Assembly: GCA_028275825.1 (NCBI GenBank)
Contig: JAPWTX010000005.1
Location: 1 to 59,749 of the forward strand
Length of the DNA: 59,749 nucleotides
Source: Ignisphaera sp.
Lineage (GTDB): Archaea; Thermoproteota; Thermoprotei_A; Sulfolobales; Ignisphaeraceae
Direction of reading: 5' to 3'
Shown piece after piece: positions 1 through 7,770 of the stretch. How positions within the stretch are numbered: position 1 is the first letter of the stretch; every line of letters starts with the position of its first letter. The notes beneath the pieces were generated by a model, which did no database searches, was not told the DNA's origin, and was given only the letters and a program-made list of their open reading frames with translations. The position numbers and the translations under genes are program-made.

Positions 1-87
1 TATCCCAGGTACCTTGAGAAGCTACGCGAACTTGTCTATTCTTCTCACATCCTAGAGAGCCATGAGCAATATACTTCAAGTCAATGA
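1..87 (+). CDS. 3' end of a gene entering from the left edge (partial)
   Basis: From base 1 a frame stays open for 28 codons to a TGA at 85-87. The residues (YPRYLEKLRELVYSS and onward) look like an amphipathic helical C-terminus rather than random translation. No family can be named from this fragment, and an open frame this short can occur by chance. The stretch from 88 to 198 holds only the hairpin at 108-139. Confidence 0.3.
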   Translation, partial: YPRYLEKLRELVYSSHILESHEQYTSSQ

Positions 88-107
88 CCAGAATCAATGA
101 ACATCAC

Positions 108-139
108 CATTGCATGTCTGATATTCATCACATGCAATG
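108..139. repeat. Perfect 10-bp inverted repeat (hairpin)
   Basis: CATTGCATGT at 108-117 is the exact reverse complement of ACATGCAATG at 130-139, with a 12-nt loop. It lies in the gap between the partial gene at the left edge and the tRNA-Glu gene on the other strand. It could be an mRNA 3' hairpin or an operator; nothing in the sequence decides between them. Confidence 0.5.
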
Positions 140-198
140 TCCAGAACAACTTGTTGAAAAAGAGAAGAACGTGAACCTGTAACCATTTTTCTATTGTT

Positions 199-276
199 TG
201 GTGCCGCGGCCGGGATTTGAACCCGGGTCACGGGCTCGAAAGGCCCGCATACTTGTCCGGGCTATACTACCGCGGC
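199..276 (-). tRNA. tRNA-Glu (anticodon UUC)
   Basis: On the minus strand this folds as a complete cloverleaf. The acceptor stem is GCCGCGG (276-270) paired with CCGCGGC (209-203), the anticodon stem CGGGC/GCCCG encloses the loop CUUUCGA with anticodon UUC, and the T arm carries GGUUCAAAUC. The discriminator A (202) is followed by CCA (201-199), so the 3' CCA appears to be encoded. There is no intron: 75 nt without CCA. A TATA-like box lies about 25-34 bases upstream at 301-310. Confidence 0.95.
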
Positions 277-300
277 GCTATGTGTTGTTTGTCGTGTTGG

Positions 301-310
301 GCTTTAAAGC
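301..310 (-). promoter_or_regulatory. TATA-like box for tRNA-Glu
   Basis: GCTTTAAAGC sits 25-34 bases upstream of the tRNA 5' end at 276, the distance expected for an archaeal box A. It is squeezed into the 44 bases between the tRNA and the stop codon of the phosphoribosyltransferase gene. Confidence 0.5.
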
Positions 311-320
311 TTTGCTTTTC

Positions 321-896
321 TTAGAGCTTTTTTGCTATGTCTATTACTCGCTCTACGAATTTTTTGTCGTAGTATTGTTCTAGTTTGAGTATGTTCACTG
401 CGTTTTCGTAGCCTCCGAATTTCTTGGCAAGTTCTCTTAGCACTTCGCTTACCTCCCATGGGAATACTATCCAGCTTTTTGTTTCCCCTACATAGTAGTC
501 TGGAAGTGTTATTGACCAGGGTTTGAGGTATAGTGTGGCTGTTTTGATGTCCTTGGCTCCATGTAGTCTAGCTATGTCTACAGCTACCTGTAGTGTTCTC
601 CCGCTATCGGCAACGTCATCCACTATCATAACCCTTTTATCTCTAACATCGTGGAGTAGTGGCGTTACTACAACTGGTCTTTCAGCTCTTTCACCAACAC
701 CCCTATAAAACTTTATCTCCACAGTAGCAATACTATCTATACCCAGGTAATCGCAGAGTATTTTAGCAACTATGTACCCACCCCTCAGCACTGCAATAAC
801 AACATCTGGTCTATAGCCAGAGGACTGCACCTTTTCGGCAAGCTCTAAACCTAGAGCCGCTAGGTCATTCCAAGTAAGCACCAGAAAGTTATCCAC
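321..896 (-). CDS. Purine (xanthine/hypoxanthine/guanine-type) phosphoribosyltransferase
   Basis: Cytosolic type I phosphoribosyltransferase of the purine-salvage group, transferring ribose-5-phosphate from PRPP to a purine base. The diagnostic PRPP-binding motif VMIVDDVADSGRTL is present, and AVLRGGYIVA gives the upstream flexible-loop region. I chose a GTG start at 896: it follows GAGGTGG by eight bases, a TATA-like CTTTAAAT lies about 30 bases further upstream, and the protein then begins DNFLVLTWND as in crenarchaeal relatives. An ATG at 938 would add 14 poorly conserved residues. The protein is 191 residues from GTG. Exact base preference cannot be read from the sequence. Confidence 0.88.
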   Translation of the reverse strand: MDNFLVLTWNDLAALGLELAEKVQSSGYRPDVVIAVLRGGYIVAKILCDYLGIDSIATVEIKFYRGVGERAERPVVVTPLLHDVRDKRVMIVDDVADSGRTLQVAVDIARLHGAKDIKTATLYLKPWSITLPDYYVGETKSWIVFPWEVSEVLRELAKKFGGYENAVNILKLEQYYDKKFVERVIDIAKKL

Positions 897-1046
897 TGTA
901 CAAACCACCTCATCACAAAGCTCTGATTTAAAGGGCATTAAAGCTGTAGCGCACTAAAACCCAAAAGCCAAGCTTACACTTAAGTGATAAACTTATATAT
1001 TGTTTCAGCTCTAAACCAATATAGATAAAGCCAAAGGGTTGAAGCA

Positions 1047-1322
1047 ATGAGTACAGGAGCGTCGGGAAACACAAAAACAATCGTACTTGGAAACAGACCA
1101 CTAAGAGAATACATACTCGAAGCAATAATAAGCATAAATAGAGATGTCGACATAGTGGAAATACTTGGCAGAGGAAAACAAATCCACAGAGCAGTAACAC
1201 TATACAACACACTAACCTCTAGACTTGGAGACAGAATCACTCTAAAAAATGTTGAGATAGGAAGCATGCTAATCAGAGGAAGAAGAGTGTCATACATAAA
1301 GATATCGATAGGAAAAAAATAA
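1047..1322 (+). CDS. albA: Alba-family DNA/RNA-binding chromatin protein
   Basis: A 91-residue basic protein of the Alba superfamily, dimeric nucleic-acid binders that coat archaeal DNA and RNA. Visible Alba features are the N-terminal strand IVLGNRPLREYILEA, the central GRGKQIHRAV segment with its basic residues, and the C-terminal hairpin with basic tip RGRRVSYIKI. It is more divergent than the classical Alba1 (GRAISKAVD-type loop), so it may be the second paralogue (Alba2-like). GGTTGAAG precedes the ATG and a TATA-like CTTATATATT lies at 991-1000, about 47 bases upstream. It is a single-gene unit divergent from the phosphoribosyltransferase. Confidence 0.85.
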   Translation: MSTGASGNTKTIVLGNRPLREYILEAIISINRDVDIVEILGRGKQIHRAVTLYNTLTSRLGDRITLKNVEIGSMLIRGRRVSYIKISIGKK

Positions 1323-1677
1323 CGATCATCACCAACAGCTTCAAGCTTCACATCATTGGATACTGTTCAAAGCCTATAAATTATGTAAATCAACACTCTA
1401 AAAACACTAACCAATGCCCTGGCATAATGCTTTGAACTTCATATAGGTCTATGTTTATACAGGCTTATTTGATATAACCCCATCTCTATCCCCGCAACAC
1501 TTCTCAGAACCTCATTCACCTTGGATGGAAAAGTCTTGGGTCTTTTAGGAATGTTTGTTGTTAGCGGGATCCACCTTGATAGTGAGGATTATTAGACACA
1601 CTTATACAGCTTATACCCCATCATAATTTTAGAGTTGATTGTTTCACTCGAATTTCAAAAACTTAGACCATTGTCTC
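1323..1677. other. Intergenic stretch, mostly featureless
   Basis: No convincing reading frame lies between alba and ribK. The one structure seen is a perfect 9-bp inverted repeat, GTTCAAAGC (1365-1373) and GCTTTGAAC (1429-1437), whose 55-base interior contains a TATA-like CTATAAATTATG. A larger regulatory or RNA role is possible but not supported further. No complete C/D-box or H/ACA pattern was found here. Confidence 0.4.
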
Positions 1678-2067
1678 TTAGGTGAGTAACACCAGTATCT
1701 CTATAATGTCGCCATCTGCTAATCCAAGGAATTTTCTAAGGTTTTTCTCTGCTATTAGCTCTATTACGTCAAAGCCCCATACTGTTTTCAGGGGTTTTAC
1801 GATGTATACGCAGATGTGTTTTACATAGGCTTTCCAAGCCAGGACGGGTGATAGACCTTCTCTAGGGGGTTTAATTATAGTGTGAGGGCTTGGTGCTAGA
1901 ACCCTTTTAGCTATGTCCACGTACTCGTGCTCTAGTCTAATGTTTAGTGTACCTGGATATGGCTTTATGCCTAGGGTCTTTTCTATCTCATTTTTATAAA
2001 GCTCGACATAGTTTCTCCCTTCACCAACACCACTAAAAACTCTGCCAACAATTTTCACATAGTTCAC
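1678..2067 (-). CDS. ribK: CTP-dependent riboflavin kinase (DUF120)
   Basis: Archaeal enzyme making FMN from riboflavin with CTP as phosphate donor. The family signature is visible: GRVFSGVGEGRNYVEL at the N-terminus (the glycine-rich nucleotide loop), PYPGTLNIRL in the middle, and a C-terminal DVIELIAEKNLR region. I prefer the GTG at 2067, giving 129 residues, which stands nine bases after GAGGTG. The alternative GTG at 2079 overlaps that ribosome-binding site. It shares an AT-rich promoter region with the divergent phosphorylase gene. Length is normal for the family. Confidence 0.92.
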   Translation of the reverse strand: MNYVKIVGRVFSGVGEGRNYVELYKNEIEKTLGIKPYPGTLNIRLEHEYVDIAKRVLAPSPHTIIKPPREGLSPVLAWKAYVKHICVYIVKPLKTVWGFDVIELIAEKNLRKFLGLADGDIIEILVLLT

Positions 2068-2097
2068 TGTGCTTTGCACCTCTTGCTTTACCCATGC

Positions 2098-2108
2098 ATA
2101 ATTTAAGC
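2098..2108. promoter_or_regulatory. Shared divergent TATA region for ribK and the phosphorylase
   Basis: ATAATTTAAGC reads as a TATA-like element on both strands. On the minus strand it is 30-40 bases before the ribK GTG at 2067. On the plus strand it predicts transcription from about 2130, before the TTG start at 2154. Confidence 0.4.
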
Positions 2109-2153
2109 TTTTTTATTTCTACCATTTATCACTGTGTAGTGAGGTGCGTTGCC

Positions 2154-2876
2154 TTGGTTGGACCTGTTCATATAAAGGCTAGGAGAGGGGATGTTGCGGA
2201 AAGGGTTGTTGTAGCTGGGGATCCTGCTAGAGTTGAGCAGCTTGCTAAAATGCTTGAGAGCCCTAGGCTTGTGAATACCAATAGAGGCTTTCTAGTCTAC
2301 ACAGGGCTGTATAGAGGTGTTCCAGTTTCTGTAGCTGTGCACGGTGTTGGACACCCATCATCAATGCTGGTCGTTGAGGAGCTTGCAATGCTTGGGGCAA
2401 GAGTTGTTGTGAGGTTTGGTACCTGTGGTGCAATGGTTAAGGGTCTTAGAATAGGAGATGTTGTGATACCTACTGCTGCAGCTTATCACCCTGGTGGTGC
2501 TTTCTATCAGTATCTAAGGGATTATATCTGCATGGCTACAGCCCCTCACTTCGAGGTGCTGAAGACCCTTGTGGAGGAGGTTCAAAAGGCTGGGATAAAC
2601 TATGTTGTGGGTCCAATTGTTAGTAGCGATGCTTTCTATGCTGAAGACCCCGAGTTTGTGAAGAGGTGGACTAGCAGAGGTATTGTAGCTGTTGAGATGG
2701 AGTGCGCAGGACTCTTCATGCTTGGAGCTATGAGGGGGCTTAAAACAGGGTCTGTGCTTATGGTCAGCGACTCGCTTGTAGAAGAGCTGGGGTTTGCTAC
2801 TGCAGAAGAGCTGAAGACATATGTTGAAAAGGTTAGCAAAGCTGTGTTAGAGGCTATAGTGAGAGTAAATCCATGA
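2154..2876 (+). CDS. Purine nucleoside / 5'-methylthioadenosine phosphorylase
   Basis: Hexameric nucleoside phosphorylase of the PNP/UDP family, splitting purine nucleosides or methylthioadenosine with phosphate. It closely follows the Sulfolobus MTA phosphorylase pattern: VGPVHIKARRGDVAERV, VVAGDPARVEQLA (phosphate loop), NRGFLVYTG, GTCGAM, VAVEMECAGLF (nucleoside Glu-Met-Glu) and VSDSL. The TTG at 2154 is chosen because GAGGTG stands seven bases before it and the protein then matches the usual N-terminus, giving 240 residues. An ATG at 2094 would place about 20 unrelated residues in front and lies upstream of the likely transcription start. Substrate preference cannot be separated by eye. 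Confidence 0.9.
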   Translation: MVGPVHIKARRGDVAERVVVAGDPARVEQLAKMLESPRLVNTNRGFLVYTGLYRGVPVSVAVHGVGHPSSMLVVEELAMLGARVVVRFGTCGAMVKGLRIGDVVIPTAAAYHPGGAFYQYLRDYICMATAPHFEVLKTLVEEVQKAGINYVVGPIVSSDAFYAEDPEFVKRWTSRGIVAVEMECAGLFMLGAMRGLKTGSVLMVSDSLVEELGFATAEELKTYVEKVSKAVLEAIVRVNP

Positions 2877-2878
2877 AT

Positions 2879-3214
2879 TCACAACAACTTCAACAAAATA
2901 CCGCAATCCTTAAGAGACTTGTAAATAAGGTCAACTGTTTTCACAACCTCATCAGGTTTTTCACCCTCAACAACGATTTGAAGTGTAAGTGCTTTATAAG
3001 CCCCTGTTAAAATTGTGTGTTGCAAGGCTTTGGCGGGTTCCTCAACAATAGAAAACTTTGTGAGTGTGCTGCCATAGGAGCATACAAAGACCAGCTGAGA
3101 CCCTGTACAAAGACCATCTATAGCTATAGACTCCCTCAACTTCGCTATGCACATCTGCTCCTCTGGCAAGCCCTGGAGTAGAGCCTCTAACACTACTCTA
3201 AACAATTTTATCAC
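2879..3214 (-). CDS. Conserved-looking hypothetical protein, 111 aa
   Basis: I do not recognise this family. The frame has a natural protein composition, mixing helices (VVKTVDLIYKSLKDC) and strands (LQIVVEG, LVFVCSYGS), and four cysteines. It begins with GTG at 3214, and a TATA-like AATTATTTTAG lies 15-25 bases upstream. Its stop is two bases from the stop of the convergent phosphorylase gene, and its start is divergent from herA. The alternating strand/helix pattern could be a small alpha/beta domain; no function is proposed. Confidence 0.6.
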   Translation of the reverse strand: MIKLFRVVLEALLQGLPEEQMCIAKLRESIAIDGLCTGSQLVFVCSYGSTLTKFSIVEEPAKALQHTILTGAYKALTLQIVVEGEKPDEVVKTVDLIYKSLKDCGILLKLL

Positions 3215-3276
3215 ACTTTCAGCTAACTCTCTAAAATAATTAGCTAATATACTCTTACTACACAGGCTAGAGGTTT

Positions 3277-4827
3277 ATGTGGAAGTGGAGCCCTAGAGAT
3301 GTTGGAGCCCTAGTTGGTGTAGTTACATCTGGTTCTAGAGCCTCACTAGCACCAGTTAGAGTTTCTAAGGAGGCTATGGACTACGTTAAGGACGAGATGC
3401 TGGCAATAATAGACGATTTTGTGGAGGGGCGAAGGTTTTTAGGGGTGTTCAAAAGCAGTGTGAAGAGGGATCTAGCCATAGACTCCTCAGCACTCCCAAC
3501 AACATTCGACCCTGAAAAGAGCCACAGCTTTTCGGCACCGCTTATGCAAAGCTATGTGGAGATAATAGGCGAGATAGCCCCTGAGGGAGGTGTCCATCTA
3601 AGCTTTGCCATACCGAGGCCTGGAAGCAATGTTTACACAGCTGAAAAGGGGGATGCACTGCTTGAAGTGCTAGACCTGCCGCAAGGTCTCTCCATAGGCT
3701 TTCACAAATTTTCGCATCTCCGAGTAGATCTAGATCCAAGGGCTCTAGACTTCCACATAGCTGTGCTGGGTGCTACAGGTTCTGGGAAGTCCAGACTTGT
3801 GAAGGCAATTGTTGAAGAGGTTCTAGTGAAAAAGCCTGACTACAGCATTGCAATATTTGATCATACAGGTGTTGACTATGCGGATAAATCTAGGTGGGGT
3901 AGTGTAGATGTGGAGATAGTTGATGCTTCGCAAATAGTGCTCGAACCTGATGTGATAGCCGATATTCTTGTAAATTACACTGGTTTAAGCACATATTATG
4001 AGGACTACATGTATGGCATAGTAATAGAGTATATAAAAAGTGTTGTGCAAAAAATTAGCCAGGGTTCTGAGGAAAGGGGACTCAAGTATTCTGCTTCTCA
4101 CAGTCGTGGCATTGATTTAGAGGAGCTTTTAGAAAAGTACAGAATGTTGAGCACTAAGGGCTTGTTTAAGTGGAGCTTTAACGAGTTTGTAGCTATTGCT
4201 GAGTCCTACCTTAGAAAAATGGGTGCACGTGAATCAAGCGCAGTTAAGACAAGACTTTTGCTACACACAAGAGTTGGCAAGGGCTTTTTCGAAAGCAATT
4301 TGTCTAGAAGGAGAATTACTGTGGATGATGTAGTTCAAATGCTTATGGGTGGGAAGAACAGGGTGATTATAATCGATTTGTCTTCAGAGGTTGAGTATAG
4401 TGCTAAGAACTCTATTGTGTATCAAATTATTAAGAAAGTGTGGGACACTATAGCAGAGGGTAGAAGAAGAGCAGATCTCTTAGCAGTTGTTGATGAGGCT
4501 CACAACTATTGCTGTGAACGTGGATGCAGCCCTGCAAAAGATATTATCACGAGAACTGCTAGAGAAGGCAGGAAATGGGGATTTGGATTAATACTCGCTT
4601 CTCAGAGAATAGTAGATTTAGCACCTGAAGTTAGGGGAAATATAAACACCGTGTTCTTCTCAAGACTGCAGACAGCTGGAGATTATAATGAGCTTAGGAA
4701 TTGGATTGAAGGGGTTGAGTACATGCAGTATACACTGCCCCTCCTAGCACCAAGAGAATTCTTCTTCGCAGGCCTAGGCAACCCACTTAGAAGACCCATT
4801 CTTATGAGGGTCAGAGATGTTGCATGA
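3277..4827 (+). CDS. herA: HerA DNA-translocating ATPase/helicase
   Basis: Hexameric bipolar DNA translocase that works with NurA to resect DNA ends for homologous recombination. Order: an N-terminal HAS-barrel region (about 1-110), Walker A GATGSGKS at 165-172, Walker B LLAVVDEAH at about 401-409, then RTAREGRKWG and a sensor region SQRIVDLAPEVRG. Length (516 aa) fits the family. A GAGGT stands very close to the ATG. Its 3' end overlaps nurA by 11 bases, so the pair is translationally coupled. The mre11 and rad50 genes that often accompany it in archaea are not adjacent here. Confidence 0.95.
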   Translation: MWKWSPRDVGALVGVVTSGSRASLAPVRVSKEAMDYVKDEMLAIIDDFVEGRRFLGVFKSSVKRDLAIDSSALPTTFDPEKSHSFSAPLMQSYVEIIGEIAPEGGVHLSFAIPRPGSNVYTAEKGDALLEVLDLPQGLSIGFHKFSHLRVDLDPRALDFHIAVLGATGSGKSRLVKAIVEEVLVKKPDYSIAIFDHTGVDYADKSRWGSVDVEIVDASQIVLEPDVIADILVNYTGLSTYYEDYMYGIVIEYIKSVVQKISQGSEERGLKYSASHSRGIDLEELLEKYRMLSTKGLFKWSFNEFVAIAESYLRKMGARESSAVKTRLLLHTRVGKGFFESNLSRRRITVDDVVQMLMGGKNRVIIIDLSSEVEYSAKNSIVYQIIKKVWDTIAEGRRRADLLAVVDEAHNYCCERGCSPAKDIITRTAREGRKWGFGLILASQRIVDLAPEVRGNINTVFFSRLQTAGDYNELRNWIEGVEYMQYTLPLLAPREFFFAGLGNPLRRPILMRVRDVA

Positions 4828-6049
4828 TCTAGAAAAAGAGTTTGCATATGGTGAATCTATAGAGCTAAGTGATGAAAACCCTGAGGTGACGCTAGCTCTC
4901 AGTGAAATGGCTAAGGAACTCATAAAGGTTCTGGGAAGTAGATATGTGAATCCAATTCGTAGCAACATAAACGATTTGAGGAGGCTTCTTAAAATAAAGG
5001 TATTTGGCAAAGAGACTGGGACAGGTGGGGAGATAGTCATAGCTGTTGATAGCACTTGGAGTAAGCCAGCGCTAGAACTTGTAGCAGGTGTTTTCGGAGT
5101 AATTATCTCAGGCTATGTAGTTGTAGGCCCTAGCGGTATTTCGTCATATGGGATAACAGATGTGTCGCTAAGGCTTGGAAACATCGAAAACCGCCTGAAT
5201 GTAGTGATAGAGCTTGATTCCAAGATCATGGAGCTGAGCACAGCCTTGAAAGCTATTGAGAAGCATAGGTATGCAGATATAATTATGCTTGATGGCTCGC
5301 TATTCTTTTCAACAAGGCCCACATTCTTTACGCCAGCAAATCTCCTCAGCATTTCAGAAGCGAAAAGCACTTCAGATCCGGATAAACTAGCCTCTATAGC
5401 CTCATCAGCACTTATAAAGCTTTTGAGGAGGTGTGAGGCTCTGGGGGTGCCTGTTGTGGGTGTGGTTAAGAGGGTTTCAAGCACATTCATAGCCACCTAC
5501 ATAGGAGGTGCTGATCCTCAGCTTCACTCTAAACTCAGGCACATAAATGACAAGGTTCTGCTGAGCTATGTACTTAGACCTGGAGAATATGTTGTGCTAG
5601 ACAGCTACCTCAACGTATTTGAAGAGCATCTGAGTAAAGCTATGGATAGAAGTCCTTCAGCTAAAAAGAGGCTTAAGGGAATTTTAAAAACTCTTGACAA
5701 GTGCAACACAAACTCCTCTAATGATCTGCTACAAGAGCTGTGTAAATACATGGATAGCACTGCAGTAGTTTACTACATGCCTAAGTCAGACATGGTGTTT
5801 CGGCAAATAGCTAGGTTAGATGTGTATCCCAGAAGTGCTGTGGAGAAGGTTTTGGAATATGTAATGGAAAACACCTCACAGAATGCAGTCCCCATACCAA
5901 TAGACTATGTCGATAGGTTTATACGCTTAGAGTCGTCAGCTATGAGAAGGCTCTACAAATTAGCGCTGATATATAGCGGCGAGGCAAAAGAAGATGTCTC
6001 AGTAGCACTGGGTTTGACTAATCCGCAGAAGAGCTATTTATATGAGTAG
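4817..6049 (+). CDS. nurA: NurA 5'-3' nuclease
   Basis: Nuclease partner of HerA in DNA-end resection. Metal-binding aspartates typical of NurA are visible in VIAVDSTWSKPALELVAG (Asp78) and in IMLDGSLFF (about Asp159), and a basic patch VKRVSST follows. A C-terminal YVDRFIRLE region fits the family. At 410 residues it is somewhat longer than the shortest NurA proteins but within range. It overlaps herA by 11 bases and probably has no promoter of its own. The gene ends about 70-90 bases before an unrelated membrane-protein gene. Confidence 0.93.
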   Translation: MLHDLEKEFAYGESIELSDENPEVTLALSEMAKELIKVLGSRYVNPIRSNINDLRRLLKIKVFGKETGTGGEIVIAVDSTWSKPALELVAGVFGVIISGYVVVGPSGISSYGITDVSLRLGNIENRLNVVIELDSKIMELSTALKAIEKHRYADIIMLDGSLFFSTRPTFFTPANLLSISEAKSTSDPDKLASIASSALIKLLRRCEALGVPVVGVVKRVSSTFIATYIGGADPQLHSKLRHINDKVLLSYVLRPGEYVVLDSYLNVFEEHLSKAMDRSPSAKKRLKGILKTLDKCNTNSSNDLLQELCKYMDSTAVVYYMPKSDMVFRQIARLDVYPRSAVEKVLEYVMENTSQNAVPIPIDYVDRFIRLESSAMRRLYKLALIYSGEAKEDVSVALGLTNPQKSYLYE

Positions 6050-6136
6050 AGCACGTTTTTACCATACATATAAAAGATGCTTCAACCAATACTATAGGTG
6101 TGTCCTTAGCTATGTATTTGCTTGGGGATTGCACCC

Positions 6137-7015
6137 ATGAGTTTGAGTGTTGGGCAGCTGCCTCTATACATGTTTGCATTGTTCATTCTATCCATTGTAC
6201 TGCTTAGCAACATTTTCATCCCTGTTTATGGTGCTAAGAGTGTTGTATATGTTTATATTGATAGTGATGGCATAGCTCATGTGAATATGAGTTGCAGACT
6301 CTCCCCAGGTTTGAACGAGGTTGTGTTGCCTACACAACCAATAATACCTTCACTAACTGTTGAAGCTAATGGTAGAGAGCTTCCAATAGTATACAACTAT
6401 ACCACAAATAGTGTAACAGTTATCTCTGGATCTGAAGGTGTGTGTACTGTAAGCTACATAGTTAATGCAACTATTGTTGAGAATAGGCTTGCTTTTAACC
6501 TTTCAGGTAAATACATGTATAGGCTTATCCTCTCCCCTAGTATCATACTACTTACCCTACCAAATAACATAACAGGTTTTGGAACTATAGGTGATATGTA
6601 CTACGTAGATTTTGATGAGGGTAGGAATATGCAATTACTCTACATAGTTAAGCCACAGGTTTCAGAAACTACAACTTCTAGCAAGCCACTCACTACTGGT
6701 GCCGGCCTACCCCTTAACACAATCATAGCTGTCTTTGGTGTTGGTGCTATAGGTGTTGCTACATTTTTCTTGCTTAGAGCTGTTAGGAGGTGGAGAGAGG
6801 AAGAGGTGGCACTAAGCGAGCTTGATATTGCAATACTGAGAAGCATTGAGAAGAGGGGTGGGGCAGTACTTCAATCAGAACTACAAAAGGATCTGCCATC
6901 AGTTCCCCGAACCACTCTGTGGAGGCATGTGAAGAAGTTAGAGAGGTTGGGTTATGTTAGGGTTGAGAAGGTGGGGCAACAAAACAGGGTTGTGTTAATT
7001 AAAAGGTTTCGTTAA
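6137..7015 (+). CDS. Membrane-anchored winged-helix regulator with extracytoplasmic domain
   Basis: Three parts are visible. First is an N-terminal hydrophobic segment LFILSIVLLSNIFIP, acting as anchor or signal. Then comes a beta-rich external domain of about 150 residues with several N-x-S/T glycosylation-type sites, followed by a second membrane span IIAVFGVGAIGVATFFLL. Last is a C-terminal cytoplasmic winged helix (LDIAILRSIEKRGG, LPSVPRTTLWRHVKKLERLG). The layout suggests a one-component sensor that reads an outside signal and binds DNA. The ATG at 6137 is preferred to a TTG at 6122. Ligand and targets are unknown. It overlaps the convergent moaE by four bases. Confidence 0.75.
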   Translation: MSLSVGQLPLYMFALFILSIVLLSNIFIPVYGAKSVVYVYIDSDGIAHVNMSCRLSPGLNEVVLPTQPIIPSLTVEANGRELPIVYNYTTNSVTVISGSEGVCTVSYIVNATIVENRLAFNLSGKYMYRLILSPSIILLTLPNNITGFGTIGDMYYVDFDEGRNMQLLYIVKPQVSETTTSSKPLTTGAGLPLNTIIAVFGVGAIGVATFFLLRAVRRWREEEVALSELDIAILRSIEKRGGAVLQSELQKDLPSVPRTTLWRHVKKLERLGYVRVEKVGQQNRVVLIKRFR

Positions 7016-7485
7016 AAATCTCCCCTTCTAATCCTCCTGCCTTCGCCAATTATGTAATACTCCCCATCATCTCTCCTCTCAAGCTTGAATACGGGAGGCT
7101 CTGTCTTAACCCTCTCCAAAACTTTAGAAAGGGTCTCTAGAGCCTCTTTCCTCCCCCTTGCAGCGACAGCTATATAAAGTGTTTTCTCGCCCTGTTTCGC
7201 AGGCCCCAATCTATGCATAATCTCAATAGCCTCAACACCATCTTTATCAAGCTCCTCACTAGCAATCCTATCGAGAACCTTCAACGCGTACTCTTCATGA
7301 GCCTCATAAAAAAGTTCATGCACCTTATGACCTTCAACAACGTCTTTAACTATCCCAATAAACACCATCACTGCTCCAATCCCTCTACCCCCAAGTTTTT
7401 GCACAAGGTCTCGCACTCTATTCTCCACATCAATCTCTGAATCATTTCTGAAAAAAGCTACATATTTATGCTTCAAGAGTCTCAC
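7012..7485 (-). CDS. moaE: Molybdopterin synthase catalytic subunit (MoaE)
   Basis: Large subunit of molybdopterin synthase, which inserts dithiolene sulfur carried by MoaD during molybdenum/tungsten cofactor synthesis. Family features are GAVMVFIGIVKD, LFYEAHEEYALK, IMHRLGPAKQGEKTLYIAV and a C-terminal EPPVFKLER containing the expected catalytic-region lysine and phenylalanine. The usual AxAHR motif is changed to AARGR. Length 157 aa is normal with a short N-terminal extension. No moaD or other cofactor gene is nearby. Confidence 0.88.
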   Translation of the reverse strand: MRLLKHKYVAFFRNDSEIDVENRVRDLVQKLGGRGIGAVMVFIGIVKDVVEGHKVHELFYEAHEEYALKVLDRIASEELDKDGVEAIEIMHRLGPAKQGEKTLYIAVAARGRKEALETLSKVLERVKTEPPVFKLERRDDGEYYIIGEGRRIRRGDF

Positions 7486-7540
7486 ACAGTTTATAGCTAG
7501 GAGTTGAATTTATAAGCTTTGATTTAATTCGCTTCTCATA

Positions 7541-7640
7541 GATTGCCCTAGGCAACGGAGATCCCTGCTCCAAGCCCTAGACATGCTAGGTGTGAAGAGC
7601 CTGTCTCAGACTTTACAGATACCATGAACCAGTATCGATA
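7541..7640 (+). ncRNA. Candidate structured RNA (three short hairpins behind a TATA box)
   Basis: The 285-base gap between moaE and glnA has a TATA-like TTTATAAGC at 7509-7517. About 30 bases on, a GC-richer stretch contains three successive small hairpins: TTGCC-CTA-GGCAA, GGAG-N7-CTCC and CCTAG-ACATG-CTAGG. No open frame is present. The fold was judged by eye and the boundaries are guesses. The rest of the gap shows nothing recognisable. Confidence 0.3.
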
Positions 7641-7770
7641 GCTATAAAATGTGGGCGAGGTGGAAGACCCTTGATATAGTTGCAAATAAATGAGAAGCGA
7701 TGGGGATGAAGGTTGAGGGTTAAGGGTGCAAGGCTTAGCTAGGTGTAATACAAAATGGTTTTGATGTGTG

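Noticed and set aside
928-1351. Minus-strand frames opposite alba
   Set aside because: They lie antisense to a clearly recognisable Alba gene and have unnatural composition (very rich in Leu, Cys, Phe or Ser).
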